Origin: Apostichopus japonicus
Lineage: Eukaryota > Echinodermata > Holothuroidea > Aspidochirotida > Stichopodidae
Direction of reading: 5' to 3'
DNA length: 64,000 nt
Assembly: GCF_037975245.1 (NCBI RefSeq)
Contig: NC_092579.1
Coordinates: 1,975,001-2,039,000 of the forward strand
Shown here: positions 12,501-23,010 of the stretch, one piece after another
Numbering within the stretch: the stretch's first letter is position 1
How the letters are laid out: each line of letters starts with the position of its first letter
The notes under the pieces: generated by a model
Database searches by the model: none
What the model saw: only the letters and a program-made list of their open reading frames with translations
What the model was told of the DNA's origin: nothing
Position numbers and translations under genes: made by a program

Positions 12501-15255
12501 TCACTTTAACCGTTATCTCTTCTTTACCATTTCAGGTCTTAACTGAGAATGGAACTGGTTTACTGGTTGGTAGTGAAGCTACAATTGCTGACTGTGCTTT
12601 GTTCAATACCCTGTCATTCATGAAGGAGATGTCAGAATACAATAATATTCTAGATGATTTCCCAAAATGCAAGGTAGGCACTTTAAGATGATCTGTGGCC
12701 TTTTTGTCTGGTATATTGTTGATTTTAAGACAAGAATTTTTCCTGTTAATGTTATTCTAAATGTTTGCCTGCAAGCAGTGCTTTGTGCAACTGTATCCAA
12801 ATGATTTTCTGGTAACTGAAGTTGATATCCTAGCAAAATTGCCGAAAGTAGAGCTTTTTGCAGCAGGTATCATGAAGATATGAGTTTTCATCTTTTGTGA
12901 CATTTTGTAAACACATCTAGAACAGCAGAATAGATGATTTCATCAGGGTTCTTAAGCTGCAAATGTCTCTACTTTTCTTGATAGTTTGTTGATTATTTAT
13001 ACACAGGGGAAAATAATATTTCTAATAAAAGATATGTTGTGATCAAATTCTTTGTTTAGAGTACTTTGTCCTTTGAAATGGACTATGTTCTTTGAATTAT
13101 GAACTTTGAACTATGTCCAAATAACAGCTAAAGCAAAACATTTCAATGTATCAGGTTTCCAGGATAAATAAACAAACAGTTTTTAAAGCCTTAACATAAA
13201 AGCTGTTGATGAGCATTTGCGCAAATGACATACTATAGACCCCCTACTGGAGTAGTTGAAGTAGATCTGGAGTAGTTGAAGTTAAAGCCAGTCAAGATAG
13301 GTAAGATGCAATCAACCATATGTCAGAGTTAGGAGCATGATATTGAGATGGGGTTTTCAACTAGCAGGGTGGAATATTTTCTTCTTCAGTATTAAAGTTT
13401 CAAATTGTTTGTCCCAGCCTCACAGGAAATCCATTGACTTTTGCTTGGATAAATTGTGTTTGCATAAATTTAAACCCTCAAGTTCCTATAAATCCTAATA
13501 TAGTTTAAAAGAGATATTTTTTGCCCCCTTTTTATTTTGTTTTTGATGTCCTTTATTTGCTTTTAAGGAACTGTGACCCACTGTGTGATATATGGATTAT
13601 AAAACAAAGGAATACATTCCATCATCCTACAACACTGTGTTCTAACAAGTAGCAGATTAGTAGTGGTTTTTGAATGGAATGTATTTAATGTAAAGTGTAT
13701 TATATAATATAAAGCAACTGTTATTGTCCAACCACAATTCCAACGTGCATTGAGGCTTTGATGAAGGCTATGATGTAGTAAGGTATGTCTTTTATTTAGG
13801 AATATAATACTTGAAGATTCTTTTCATAAGTTATCATTCATACAAGACCTTTGATTCCATCCACTGTTATTCTATGTTGAACACTGACATTGATGGATGA
13901 TTGTAACTGACTAGAACATGAATGATGTTGTAGCTCAACTGACTTTTGCAAAGTAAATTGCACGGTCAGTCGTGGTTCATTAATCACACATGTGATATTG
14001 TGTTTGCAATGTTTTCACATTTTCACCTAGAGCTGGTTACTGCAAATGACCTTTGACATACAGTAAAAAACATTATACTTCTTCCACAATATGGTATTAG
14101 TGTACACAGTATGAAATTTGTGGTAACTCCCCTTCTGGAGATACGTATCCTCTACACAAGGCTTGCACATCTTGACCTCTGGTGACCACAAATGACCTTT
14201 GACCTCCACCAAAAGGTATACACTACTTGTGTGCATTGGTTGCAGTTTTCATGTTTCAGAGGTGTCAATGGTTGTTCCACTTGGCAAGTGTTCAATTTGT
14301 AAAAGCTAATCACAACTCGTGGTTGTCCAGTGAGAGAACAAGAAATTGTGTCTTTTATTGTAGATAACAAAGACCCATAAAATATTCCTAATACCTTTAA
14401 GTCTCAATATGTGTTTGCTGATGAATTTTGGAAAACAAATTTCCAAAGCAGATGCAATGTTTCTTATTCTAAATGCACTCTGACCAGGTGGGTTTAATGG
14501 AGAAAAGCTGTCGCAATAGAAAAAAAGAAATGTATTTTCTGTTGCCCTTATGGCGTGAATGATTTACCGTAAAATCACTGTGACAGCCCATGTCAGCATG
14601 TTCATTACACAAACTTAACCTATACAGTACTCGCAGTTGTATCGTACACTATTTTTACCCAATTCCATGAAGGATATGTCTGAAAACACCTGTATATTAA
14701 TTGCAGTGGTAGGAAATGACACAATTTTGCAAGCTACATCAGTTAGACCAAAAGAAAGATACTATTCAAGAGAAGGGACCTAACACAGGCTACCCAGGAA
14801 AGTGAAACTAACGGTCGTAAACAAACAGAGATTTGATTGTCGCATGATCTGTTGGGCAAGGCTTGTAAAGTTTGAATTAAGTTTGTAGAATCTACGGACT
14901 GGTTAATAAATCTGGCAAACTTTATTCAGCTCAAAATGTTTAACGACAGATAACTCAATAAAAATAACTAATATTGATATGGAATGTGCATAGAACGTTG
15001 TCATTTTCACTGAGCTTTTCGTGCAGTAAGCTGGAAAGGTTGAAGTTTAAATGTGGCAAACACGTACTGAGACTTAAACAATAGATTAAGTTGTCTCCTT
15101 TGATTTAACTGTTTGCTTTCTTTTTTTGCTTCTGTTAGGCATTTTTGGATACATTTTCAGCCATTCCAGGTGTAAAGAAATACCTGGAGAGTCCAAGACG
15201 GTTTCCTATACCTGATGATGCCTACGCTAAGGAAGTCATCGCCGCTCTGTTCTAA
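6520..15255 (+). CDS. GSTA: Alpha-class glutathione S-transferase, copy A (six exons)
   Basis: Cytosolic enzyme joining glutathione to electrophiles. CDS exons: 6520-6606, 8077-8128, 9908-10040, 11054-11198, 12536-12673, 15139-15255; every intron is GT-AG and phases join, giving 223 residues (human GSTA1 has 222). The start ATG opens MADKPKITYV, which aligns without gaps to the GSTA1 start. Catalytic Tyr9 and the thiolate-stabilising Arg15 (RGRGRAE) are present. The thioredoxin-fold domain has MFNQLPLIEIDG with cis-Pro56, then Glu67-Ser68 where GSTA1 has Gln-Thr. The helical domain has RYLPVFEKVL, GLLVGSEATIADCALF and IPGVKKYLESP, all typical of the alpha class. Asp101 of GSTA1 is replaced by Ser. 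It is the only one of the three tandem copies with the ancestral active-site Arg. A hAT element lies in intron 2 and a repeat in intron 4; the coding sequence is undamaged. Confidence 0.93.
7800..7980 (+). repeat. 27-bp minisatellite in GST A intron 1
   Basis: Imperfect units around ATGCATTCAGCACTACAG followed by TTTCAAAGA or TTTCAAATAC. The same array lies at the same place in B (about 28384-28480) and, longer, in C (about 54608-54970), so it predates the duplications. Confidence 0.8.
8152..9120. mobile_element. Non-autonomous hAT transposon with perfect 8-bp target duplication
   Basis: Terminal inverted repeats CAGGGCCGTCTTAA / TTAAGACGGCCCTG bound a 969-bp element flanked by GTATGTAG on both sides (8144-8151 and 9121-9128). 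Copies B and C carry the empty site (GGCATATGTAGGAGATG). No transposase is recognisable; a 62-codon frame at 8480-8668 is anonymous. 8-bp duplications are the hAT hallmark. Confidence 0.93.
11487..11922. mobile_element. Short inverted-ended repeat in GST A intron 4
   Basis: The right end is CACATCCCTG and its complement CAGGGATGTG appears on the left at both 11487 and 11514. The interior is C/G-rich with repeated GGGCGGCACTGGGCGGCC-type words. In copies B and C this place holds about 500 bp of unrelated single-copy intron, so the insertion came with loss of the original sequence. No target duplication seen. Confidence 0.6.
14011..14240 (+). repeat. Intronic ~140-bp tandem-type repeat, about 1.5 units, with a perfect DR1 site
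   Basis: Units contain ATGACCTTTGACCTCCAC and CTTCTGGAGATA. TGACCTTTGACCT at 14193-14205 is the reverse complement of AGGTCAAAGGTCA, an ideal DR1 nuclear-receptor site. The same repeat occupies B and C introns with more units. Confidence 0.6.
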
Positions 15256-16620
15256 TAGAAGCTTTTGGGCCGTTTCATTATTTAAAAGCTTCCAACAGGG
15301 TACCTTTGTCTTTTAATGTCTCAATGTTTTGCAGCTGAAAGTAGATAAACAGGGTAATTTACAGTTTCTGAATCGAGTCATATTCTAAATCACCCAACAA
15401 ACATCTAAATCTTGTAGACCGGCATTATTACTAGCCATGGTCAGAATTTGATTTCGTTTTGTTGATTTGTTTCTTCGTAAAATATATACAATGATAACAA
15501 TATAAATACATATAATGTGACATATTTATGAATTAAATTTATGTTACAAAAGGAAGTTTCATTCAACACAGTAACCAAACATCAAGATGAATGTTCGCAA
15601 ATAAATAGCCTCATCACTTTAAAACTAAAATATTAATATATATAGTTACAGAAGTTTGTGATTTGATGAACCTTAATTATATCCCATATAAAATGTGTGT
15701 AAAAGTAAGTTGGCCTGACGTTTCCTTCCTGGCAAGATTTTCTTCAGAGGCTGAATTACAAGTTTAACAGAAAATACAAGGGACATAGTACAAGCAAAGA
15801 AAACAGATAGGTTTCATGAGCAGGGTGAACACAAATAGATAGATGTAAGTGGATTAGTTGACAAAGGATGGAGAGAAGAAAGAAACCAACATGGGGAATT
15901 AGTGAGGTAAGGGACAAGGAGAGGAATTAAGGGAGGAGAGTAGGGAAATCACGTAACTTTCTAAAATGTTGGAACCAGGATTTTCTCAATTATCGGCTAT
16001 ATATATATATATATATATAGAGCATGATCAATGAAGTATCTACATTTGTCTTTTGAGGCTGATATGTTAAGAATGAAACTACCCTTTCAAAACTTGTTAC
16101 AGTTCAGTAATATTTTCAATCCCGAGGCTAACTTTAGAGGCTCTACAGCGACATGTTCTAACAATTGTATGATTGTGTTCTTTACTTATCCATAAGTGAC
16201 AAGGGTGCCTTAAATATTAATACAACCATCATGAATTTTCGTATTTATATGATGTAATTAGCCTATTTTCCCTTCAATACTTTTCTTGATGTCGACTTAA
16301 ATAAAAAGTGTCCGATGGCATTTGTCTCTGTCCTCGTGTTGTTTTCGCTCACTGTCATCAACTTGTTAGTCAGTAAAATCAAAGTTGAGAAGAATATGAG
16401 GAAATGCACTTGAAATTCCACAAATTACATCATTGGCAAAACGAACACAGAATTGAATATAATGATATACCCAGGTGTGATTATTACAATGATGACAAAG
16501 TTCATTGCCCTCTGGTCGTTGATTACAGGTTTTCTCATGTAAGGAATAATCTGCGTAGCATTATAATAGTGCAAAGCAGTGGCTTGCCCAAATAGGAACA
16601 TAGCCAATTACGTCACTGTA
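15256..16620 (+). other. 3' flank of GST A, shared with copies B and C
   Basis: UTR and downstream sequence conserved in all three copies, for example TTGGAACCAGGATTTTCTCA at 15970, 36044 and 61643, and CAGTGGCTTGCCC near 16580 and 36607. It marks the right part of the duplicated unit. An AT microsatellite lies near 16001-16019. Confidence 0.75.
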
Positions 16621-16654
16621 TTTAAGATATGAGAGAACACGACTGTTATCCAAA

Positions 16655-17247
16655 TGTTAGAAGGTTTTGTTGGATGGAGGGGCCTGTTGGACGAAGGGGT
16701 ATGTTGTATGGAGAAGTATGAGAGGTACAGTATGTTGGATGGAGGGGTATGTTGGATGGAGGCCGGGTATCTTGGGTGGAGGCCAGGTATCTTGGGTGGA
16801 GGCCGGGTATGTTGGATGGAGGCCGGGTATGTTGGATGGAGGGGTATGTTGGGTAGAGGGATATATAGGTGAAGGGGTTTGTTGGATAGAGGGGTATGTT
16901 GGATGGAGGGGTTTGTTGAATGGAGTGACATGTTTGGTGGAGGGGTATGAGAGGAATGTTGGATGGAGGGATATGAGAGGTATGTTGGATGGAGGGGTAT
17001 GTTGGATGGAGGGCATGTTGGATAGAGGCGTATGTTGGATGGAGGTGTATGTTGGATGGAGGCGTATGTTGGATGGAGGGGTATGAGAGGAATGTTGGAT
17101 GGAGGAATATAAGAGGTATGTTGGATGGAGGGGTATGTTGGATAGAGGGTTATGTTGCATGAAGGGTATGTTGAATACAGGGGTACCGTATGTTGGATGG
17201 AGGGGTATGTTTGGATAGAGGGGTGTGTTGGATGGATGGGTATGTTG
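16655..17247 (+). repeat. 17-bp minisatellite (about 30 units)
   Basis: The unit is close to GGTATGTTGGATGGAGG, with variants that change TGGAT or add GAGAGG. It fills nearly 600 bases immediately after the homologous GST 3' flank of copy A and is absent from B and C. It keeps long open frames on both strands, which are by-products. Confidence 0.9.
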
Positions 17248-17726
17248 GCACATGCCCCCCCACTTTTCCTCAGGTTAAAAATGTGCCCTTTTTCTACATA
17301 AAATGAACTCTTGATCACCTTATTAGGTCAGCGATATTTCAGTAAGAGATCTAATCCTAGTTTAGAAGTATTAATGAATTTTTGTGGGTTGAACTCAAAT
17401 GCTTACTACCACAAGGCTTCTAAAATTCTGGTGAGTGCCATAATGCATTGGTATATTACATTGTGACTTTGTAATAAGCAGAAGCCATTTATAGCCTAAT
17501 ATGAATAATGAGTTTAGTTTTAATATCCCATAACCTATCCCCTCGTGTTTTGACATATTTCATTTGCTTCCATGCATGTATCGATCGCGTGTGCATGGAC
17601 TTGGTCTTTATAATGATTTCACCTCATTTTGTCTCGAAAGAAAACTTGTTTCTTGTTTCCAATGTGCACATTAGATGTTGCAGTGCTAGTATGCATTTTT
17701 TCCCTTGGGGGGGGGGGGGCAGTGGC
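17248..17726 (-). mobile_element. Inverted, diverged copy of the 20669-21309 hAT-like element
   Basis: Sequence from CACATGCCCCCCC to the G-run at 17707-17719 matches the reverse complement of about 20815-21285 at both ends (for example GTGCTAGTATGCAT-type and CACCTCATTTTGTCTC words), with a poorly alignable middle. The ends are not intact. Confidence 0.6.
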
Positions 17727-18037
17727 GGAGCGTCCATACAGTCCCCCTGACGGACTCAAAATGACTTCGGGTAATTTCGTAATTGACCATCTGGAAAAAA
17801 AAAATCAAAATATAAACAAGAGGGCAATCCCCGGATCTGCATATCGCATCGCCAATAAACTGGGAAATAATAGAATAAAAATGAAAAGAGTTAACTACGT
17901 TCCAGTGAACCAAATATCGCATGTTCAAGTATAAGACTCGATGCATCGTCACAATTAATGAGGGAACATATCTGGTTTGGGTAGTATATGTGCATTAAAT
18001 GTGGGGCGATTACAGTAAACTGTAGTTTGAGTTTAAA

Positions 18038-18393
18038 TTAAAGGTCTGCTGTATAGACCCCGACTATAGCACGCTGTCGTGACAACGTTTCTTGAGATTA
18101 CGTAAACGACCTGCATTGGTCGTAACATGACCTCTTTTTACCAATTAGTCTGCAACGCCTGCCACATATTTGTTCTTGTATGAGGGTCTTTGTGTGAACG
18201 CTGTATGAGTAACTACACTGTAGACATGAACACTACATGCAGTGTTTACACAAAGAGCCTGATGTTGTTAAGAAGCTATGTAGGCTAATTGTAGAGACCG
18301 GTCGATTTACAACCGTGGCAGGTCGATTACGTAATCACAAAACTTTACTAGCTATAGCGTGCTATAACTGGAGCCAATAGAGCAGATCTTTAA
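18038..18393. mobile_element. Foldback MITE (long imperfect palindrome)
   Basis: TTAAAGGTCTGCTGTATAGA at the left pairs with TCTATTGGCTCC / AGCAGATCTTTAA at the right. Matching words such as TATAGCACGCT, GATTACGTAA, CGACCTGC and TTTGTGTGAAC continue toward the centre near 18215, so nearly the whole 355 bp is one inverted repeat. Confidence 0.75.
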
Positions 18394-18585
18394 GCCGGAA
18401 AGTATTAGTGAATTCTACAACTCTTGCGTCACGGTGACGGAGGATCTGTTGCTGTGTCAGTGGAGTTGGAATGAAACCTTCAGTGTGTATCTTTAAGGGT
18501 TGTCTGTTTTCCCTAATCATCGTCCTTTTTTACGAAATGGAAGGGCATTACTAAAAAGAAGTTTGAATTAATTGACCATAGAGGC

Positions 18586-18762
18586 ATGATGATCTGTAAT
18601 TTGGTGAACTATACACTACTGAATTCAAAACCTAGTACATTAGATTACGAACAAACTGAAGAAAATGATGGGACAAAAACATATGCAACATTTAAGGAAA
18701 AGCGAGACAGTGAAGGTACATTATCTGTTGCATCGACTCCTGAAACGTTGGAAATGAAATGA
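18586..18762 (+). CDS. Small unrecognised ORF (58 aa)
   Basis: An ATG ATG start is followed by an acidic, polar frame that includes YATFKEKRDSEGTL and ends TGA; the frame is open upstream to about 18519. Composition is more protein-like than neighbouring noise, and it could be an isolated exon remnant. No family recognised and no splice sites decided. Confidence 0.2.
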   Translation: MMICNLVNYTLLNSKPSTLDYEQTEENDGTKTYATFKEKRDSEGTLSVASTPETLEMK

Positions 18763-19349
18763 CAACTAAGGAGAAAGGGAAAAGTAAACCCTAAGACAGT
18801 GTTCCAACTTTTGAGACAGTGCATTTACAGAATGGGCATTTAATTGTTGTTACCAGAATGGTGTTGCACATTCCTTGCAAATGGCGTGTCTACACGGAAT
18901 GAAGAAACTTGTTTTGTTACAGTCACTACAAATGACACAAAGAAGTGTTGCAGCATCAGATACTTCCGGTTGGAACTTGAACACTACATTACCTGTATGG
19001 TAACCATAAAGATGAACAATTAATCCTACAGTAATTTTTCCATAAGTTCAATGCTATACAAGTTAACATATTACAAATATGAACAATGCTCAGAAGGTAT
19101 GTATAGTCATATTATTTGCTTGATTTGTAACATACTATAATAGCAGTTGAGCCCAGGTTTTTTCCAATACATCTTTTTTACAGCTTTTGATGGACATATT
19201 CACCTTTACAATATGTTCAATGTGAGGAATGTTCCTTTAATGCAATATCTACATGAGTTCATCTCCTGAGTATAGTCCTAATAGTTAATGTTAACACTTT
19301 CTTTAATAATAATATGAAGAAAAGCAAACGTAATTGTAGTCTGTTGTGC
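18763..19349. other. Intergenic, nothing recognised
   Basis: AT-rich sequence without a supported gene or repeat. Confidence 0.4.
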
Positions 19350-20668
19350 TTAAAGAGGTTATGAAATGAAAAATTTTCATGTCTTGGAATGGTTTATCTA
19401 CATTACTACAACACCACCCATGCATAACTTTCCGTAAATACGGCTTCAAACGCCAGAAACACGCTGTCAAAGTATTCCCTAGAGACCTCTCGAGCTGCCA
19501 CTCGTAAAAAAAAGCAAAGCTGCCCACCGCAGTTCATCTGACGTCATCAAAGGAACCCTTTCAGCCAAAGCCGACGTCCCGCTGTTTACCGATACGGCGT
19601 TATACAGTTTACAACATGTAACCACAACACTGTTCTCATCAATTGTCTTCTCCCGAATCTTCCGATTCCGAGGAAATAGGACTTCACCTCTCAGGACATT
19701 CGTAAGCTTTGACTAAAATTATTTTCTTGAGGAAGAAGAGGAGGAAATAGTTTTGAGGGTGATGAAGATAATATCGATGTTTTTCCCTATCAATTGAGCC
19801 CCTTGCAGAAGAATTGTAAAACGATCCCGATGGCCGAGACGCGTCGCTGCCGAGCGAAGTCCCCGAGCAGAACGGTTGGACGACCCTGAACCGAAACTGG
19901 TCGGTTGAGCATAAACAAAACCACCGTTATTAAGACCTTCATATGATTCAAATTATCTCGAATGTCGATGATCCTGCTACTTAACTTCGTAGCGAAGCTT
20001 CTAGAATTTTGTGTCTTACAGTGCAAGGAAAACGTGACATTCTGTTACTGTGCAACCCTATAGTAGAACTGGTAACATGGCCCTAGACCTAACCATAGGC
20101 GTACGGGACCCTTTCAGTTTGGGGGGGGGGGCAGAACTTTTTGTGCCCGAAAGTTCCCGTGACACCATCTAAGCGGAGCGCCACCATCGGTTGGCGCGTA
20201 GCGTACAAGAAATTTTTTGGCACACAATGCCTCTCAGACTGCCGGAAACGGCACTTCTGAGGCCTTGCAAGTTGCATCTAAACGTTCTTTATTTTATAAT
20301 CTCACGTTTTAGAAATTTACACTTCCCCAAAAATTTGGTAAATTAGAAGAAGAAAAAAATGGTAACATCATTTTGAAGGGGAAAAATGGGACAGTTTATT
20401 TTTTAAACTCCTATTTAGTTTCCTTATTTATTATTTTAACACAGTACTCAGCTACCTCCAGAAAAACATACATTGTTCAACGACACGTAGGCGGGATAAT
20501 GTCGCTGTGTCGGATGAGAATGCAATTTGTCTCACAAAAAAAGTATAAAATATTACAAAGAATATGACAAACCTGTACTTCTAGGCTTGTAGACACTCCC
20601 CCCCCCCCCCCACACACACACACAAGAAAACGTTTCTTATAAACACTCATGTCGGGGATGTCCAGGTC

Positions 20669-21309
20669 AAGGGCGGCGGAAGCACTTTTAATCTGGGGGG
20701 GGGGCACCGACATCAAAGGGCACTTTGCAGAAATTCGATTGGACTGATGCAGCCTTATATTTAGTACCCTTTATAACTATTATTGTATTATCTTATTTGT
20801 GTATACACATCACTCCATCAACCCCCCCCCCCCCAAGGAAAATATGCATACTAGCACTGCAATATCCAATGCGCAAATTGGGAAACAAGGAACAAGTTTT
20901 CTTTTGAGACAAAATGAGGTGATATCATGCTAGTTGCTTATGTAGGAATCTTCCGAATTAGAGTTTTATTCTTGTTAATATCTCAACAAATTTTTTCCAT
21001 TCGAAATAGCTTTGAGTTTGACCCACAGAAATTCTTAAAAGTCACTGGCTTAGCCAGGATTTGCAAAGTTGTATGCACGACTATCTGACGCTCCGCGCCA
21101 CCATCAGTTGGCGCGGAGCGTACTAGAAAATTTTGGTTTTACAAACCCCTCAGATGGCCGGAAACGGCCCTTCCCGAGTGTTCATTCTGGTTCCCTGGCC
21201 TCTTGCTAACTTGAGGCACCTCAATTTTTAAGTAGAAAAAAGGCACATTTTTAACCTGAGGAAAAGTGGGGGGGCACGTGCCCCTGTGCCCCCGGTGCCG
21301 CCGCCCTTG
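20669..21309. mobile_element. Nested hAT-like MITE with perfect 8-bp target duplication
   Basis: Ends CAAGGGCGGCGG / CCGCCGCCCTTG (12 bp, exact) flanked by GTCCAGGT at 20661-20668 and 21310-21317. It contains long G and C runs and no transposase. It sits inside the 20094-21679 element, so it is the younger insertion. Confidence 0.9.
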
Positions 21310-21490
21310 GTCCAGGTATACAATTGACTAGTTAGAAAAATATTGATCGTGCAAAAAGCATGGTAGCCCAGATGAACTGCTTACGGTGGTTACACGGAAA
21401 TATTCGGGCATCATGATGCTAAATAAAGAAAATCATGGAATTGTCGGGCAAAAATTGAAAAAAGATTCGGGCAAGCTACTGCATATATTT

Positions 21491-21634
21491 CCAGAGGACA
21501 AGAAATTCGTGCAAAAAGTCCTGAAAAATTCGGGCAGCCTAAAAAAAAGATATATATATATATATATATATTTTTTTCTCCTCTTAGGCTGCCCGAATTT
21601 TTCAGGACTTTTGCCCGAATTTCTTGTCCTCTGG
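21491..21634. repeat. Long hairpin with (TA)n loop
   Basis: About 51 bases at 21491-21542 (CCAGAGGACAAGAAATTC onward) pair with 21584-21634 with only one indel and about one mismatch. The loop is an A-run, a TA microsatellite and a T-run. Confidence 0.85.
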
Positions 21635-22589
21635 AAATTGGGGGGGGGGCAGGGGGGCAGACTGCCTCGTACGCCTATGGATCTAACTAATAGACGTTGT
21701 ATAACAGGCTAGCCCGTGTAATTGTATCATCCAACTGTTACGTAAAATCACAACACAACGCTAGTTTTACCACAAAAGAAAACTTGCAGATCTAGAATTG
21801 ATTGTTCTAAAACCAACTGGCTTTAAGTTTTGTGCAAAATATTAGGTAACCAAGGAGGCCTAGGCTATGGTCATAACAAGTAATTTGGCAACAGTATATG
21901 CCTACAGGCACTCATAACGTTGTGTATGTGTAGTGTTTTGAGCGAGTCGTGTTCAAATTCTTCGATTTCTGTCATCTTTTGGAAAAGCTTGCAGTAGAAA
22001 TCCGTCTTTACTTGTGGTGGAGCAACCTGATACCACATATCGGTTCGGCATATTTAACAGTAACGAGATAAATTTACGTAAAAACAAAACTCCAAACACT
22101 AAATCTCAATTACTATGGAGCGCTGCAACAGTGTAATGTTGTGTGTTCTCAGACGTTTAAGAATGTAAGCATAGCGTCTCGGAAGTGAGCTGAGTTCCTT
22201 GACTGACGTCACGCCGCATTACCGTAAATACAACAATTTTTCGAAAGTTTTTATTACCCTCGAATTTTTGATCGTTTATTCCTCGAGGATGCGAGCTTCG
22301 TTTGACACAAATTGGGTATCATTGGAAAGCTACGAGTGTACAGAATACGATGAGAAAGATTTTTTTTTTCCATTTCATAACCTCTTTAAGTTCTTTTTTC
22401 TGGTCAACTGGTGGCACTTCCAGCAGACTGTTCATAGCTTGAAATCGGAATCATAGGAATGTTATTTCAGCAGATTGCTGCATGTTAATATCTATGATAT
22501 TATCCTCCATCTACCCAATAACTCACACTTGGAGTTCCAGATGATGGGGATGGTAAATCTCTTGTTCATACTTCTGGTGATGCCAACAA

Positions 22590-23010
22590 CTCCTCTGTTA
22601 GGTTCCAAATATTATTTATTTATTTGTTTGCCACAAAAGTTCAAAGTGGAGGAAGTCTTCCATAAAGCTTAAAAGCTTAACAATGTGGAAGACTCCCTGA
22701 AGAAAGGAAAGAAAAGAAAAGAAAAGAAAAAACAAAATATATATATGTGTATGAATACATACATAGATATAAATACAAATTAAATGTTCAATATATATAT
22801 AGTAATTACATACAGGTATAATTTAGTTTTAGTCAGTAACTAGCTATTATTTCCTTACAAAACCACTTCTTAAAGGATGTGACTGACTTTTTACTCTTTA
22901 AATCGTTCATTAGAAGATTCATTAGAAGATCGTTCATTAGAAGATTCATTAGAAGATCGTTCATTAGAAGATTCATTAGAAGATCGTTCTTTAGAAGATA
23001 TTAGGCTGTG
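22590..23010 (+). repeat. Simple-sequence cluster
   Basis: A GAAAA-type run at about 22705-22735, AT repeats to about 22800, and roughly three and a half 27-bp units (TTCATTAGAAGA twice plus TCG) at about 22915-22996. The first part, with paired AGGAAGTCTTCC and GGAAGACTCCC words, resembles the 3' end of a minus-strand LINE, but that is not certain. Confidence 0.55.

Larger units (their letters stand above)
20094..21679. mobile_element. hAT-like element (CATAGGCGTACG ends) carrying a second hAT-like element
   Basis: Ends CATAGGCGTACG and CGTACGCCTATG are exact inverted repeats, flanked by GACCTAAC (20086-20093) and GATCTAAC (21680-21687), an 8-bp duplication with one mismatch. The interior includes the 20669-21309 insertion and the 21491-21634 hairpin. 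No coding capacity. Confidence 0.75.
19350..22388. mobile_element. ~3-kb DNA element with CTTAAAGAGGTTATGAAATG ends
   Basis: The 20-base end CTTAAAGAGGTTATGAAATG at 19350 recurs inverted at 22369-22388. Both subterminal regions contain TGACGTCA-type words. Inside are later insertions (20094-21679) and no recognisable transposase. No target duplication is evident, so the pairing of the two ends as one element is an inference. Confidence 0.5.

Noticed and set aside
6520-15255. Sigma-class GST / haematopoietic PGD synthase
   Set aside because: Length 223, the MAxKPK start, GKLMF-QxP and RYLPVFEKVL align better and without gaps to the alpha class.
16608-17318. 236-codon minus-strand frame rich in HPTYPSIQHT repeats
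   Set aside because: It is the 17-bp minisatellite read in frame; parallel frames exist on the other strand and there is no start or splice context.
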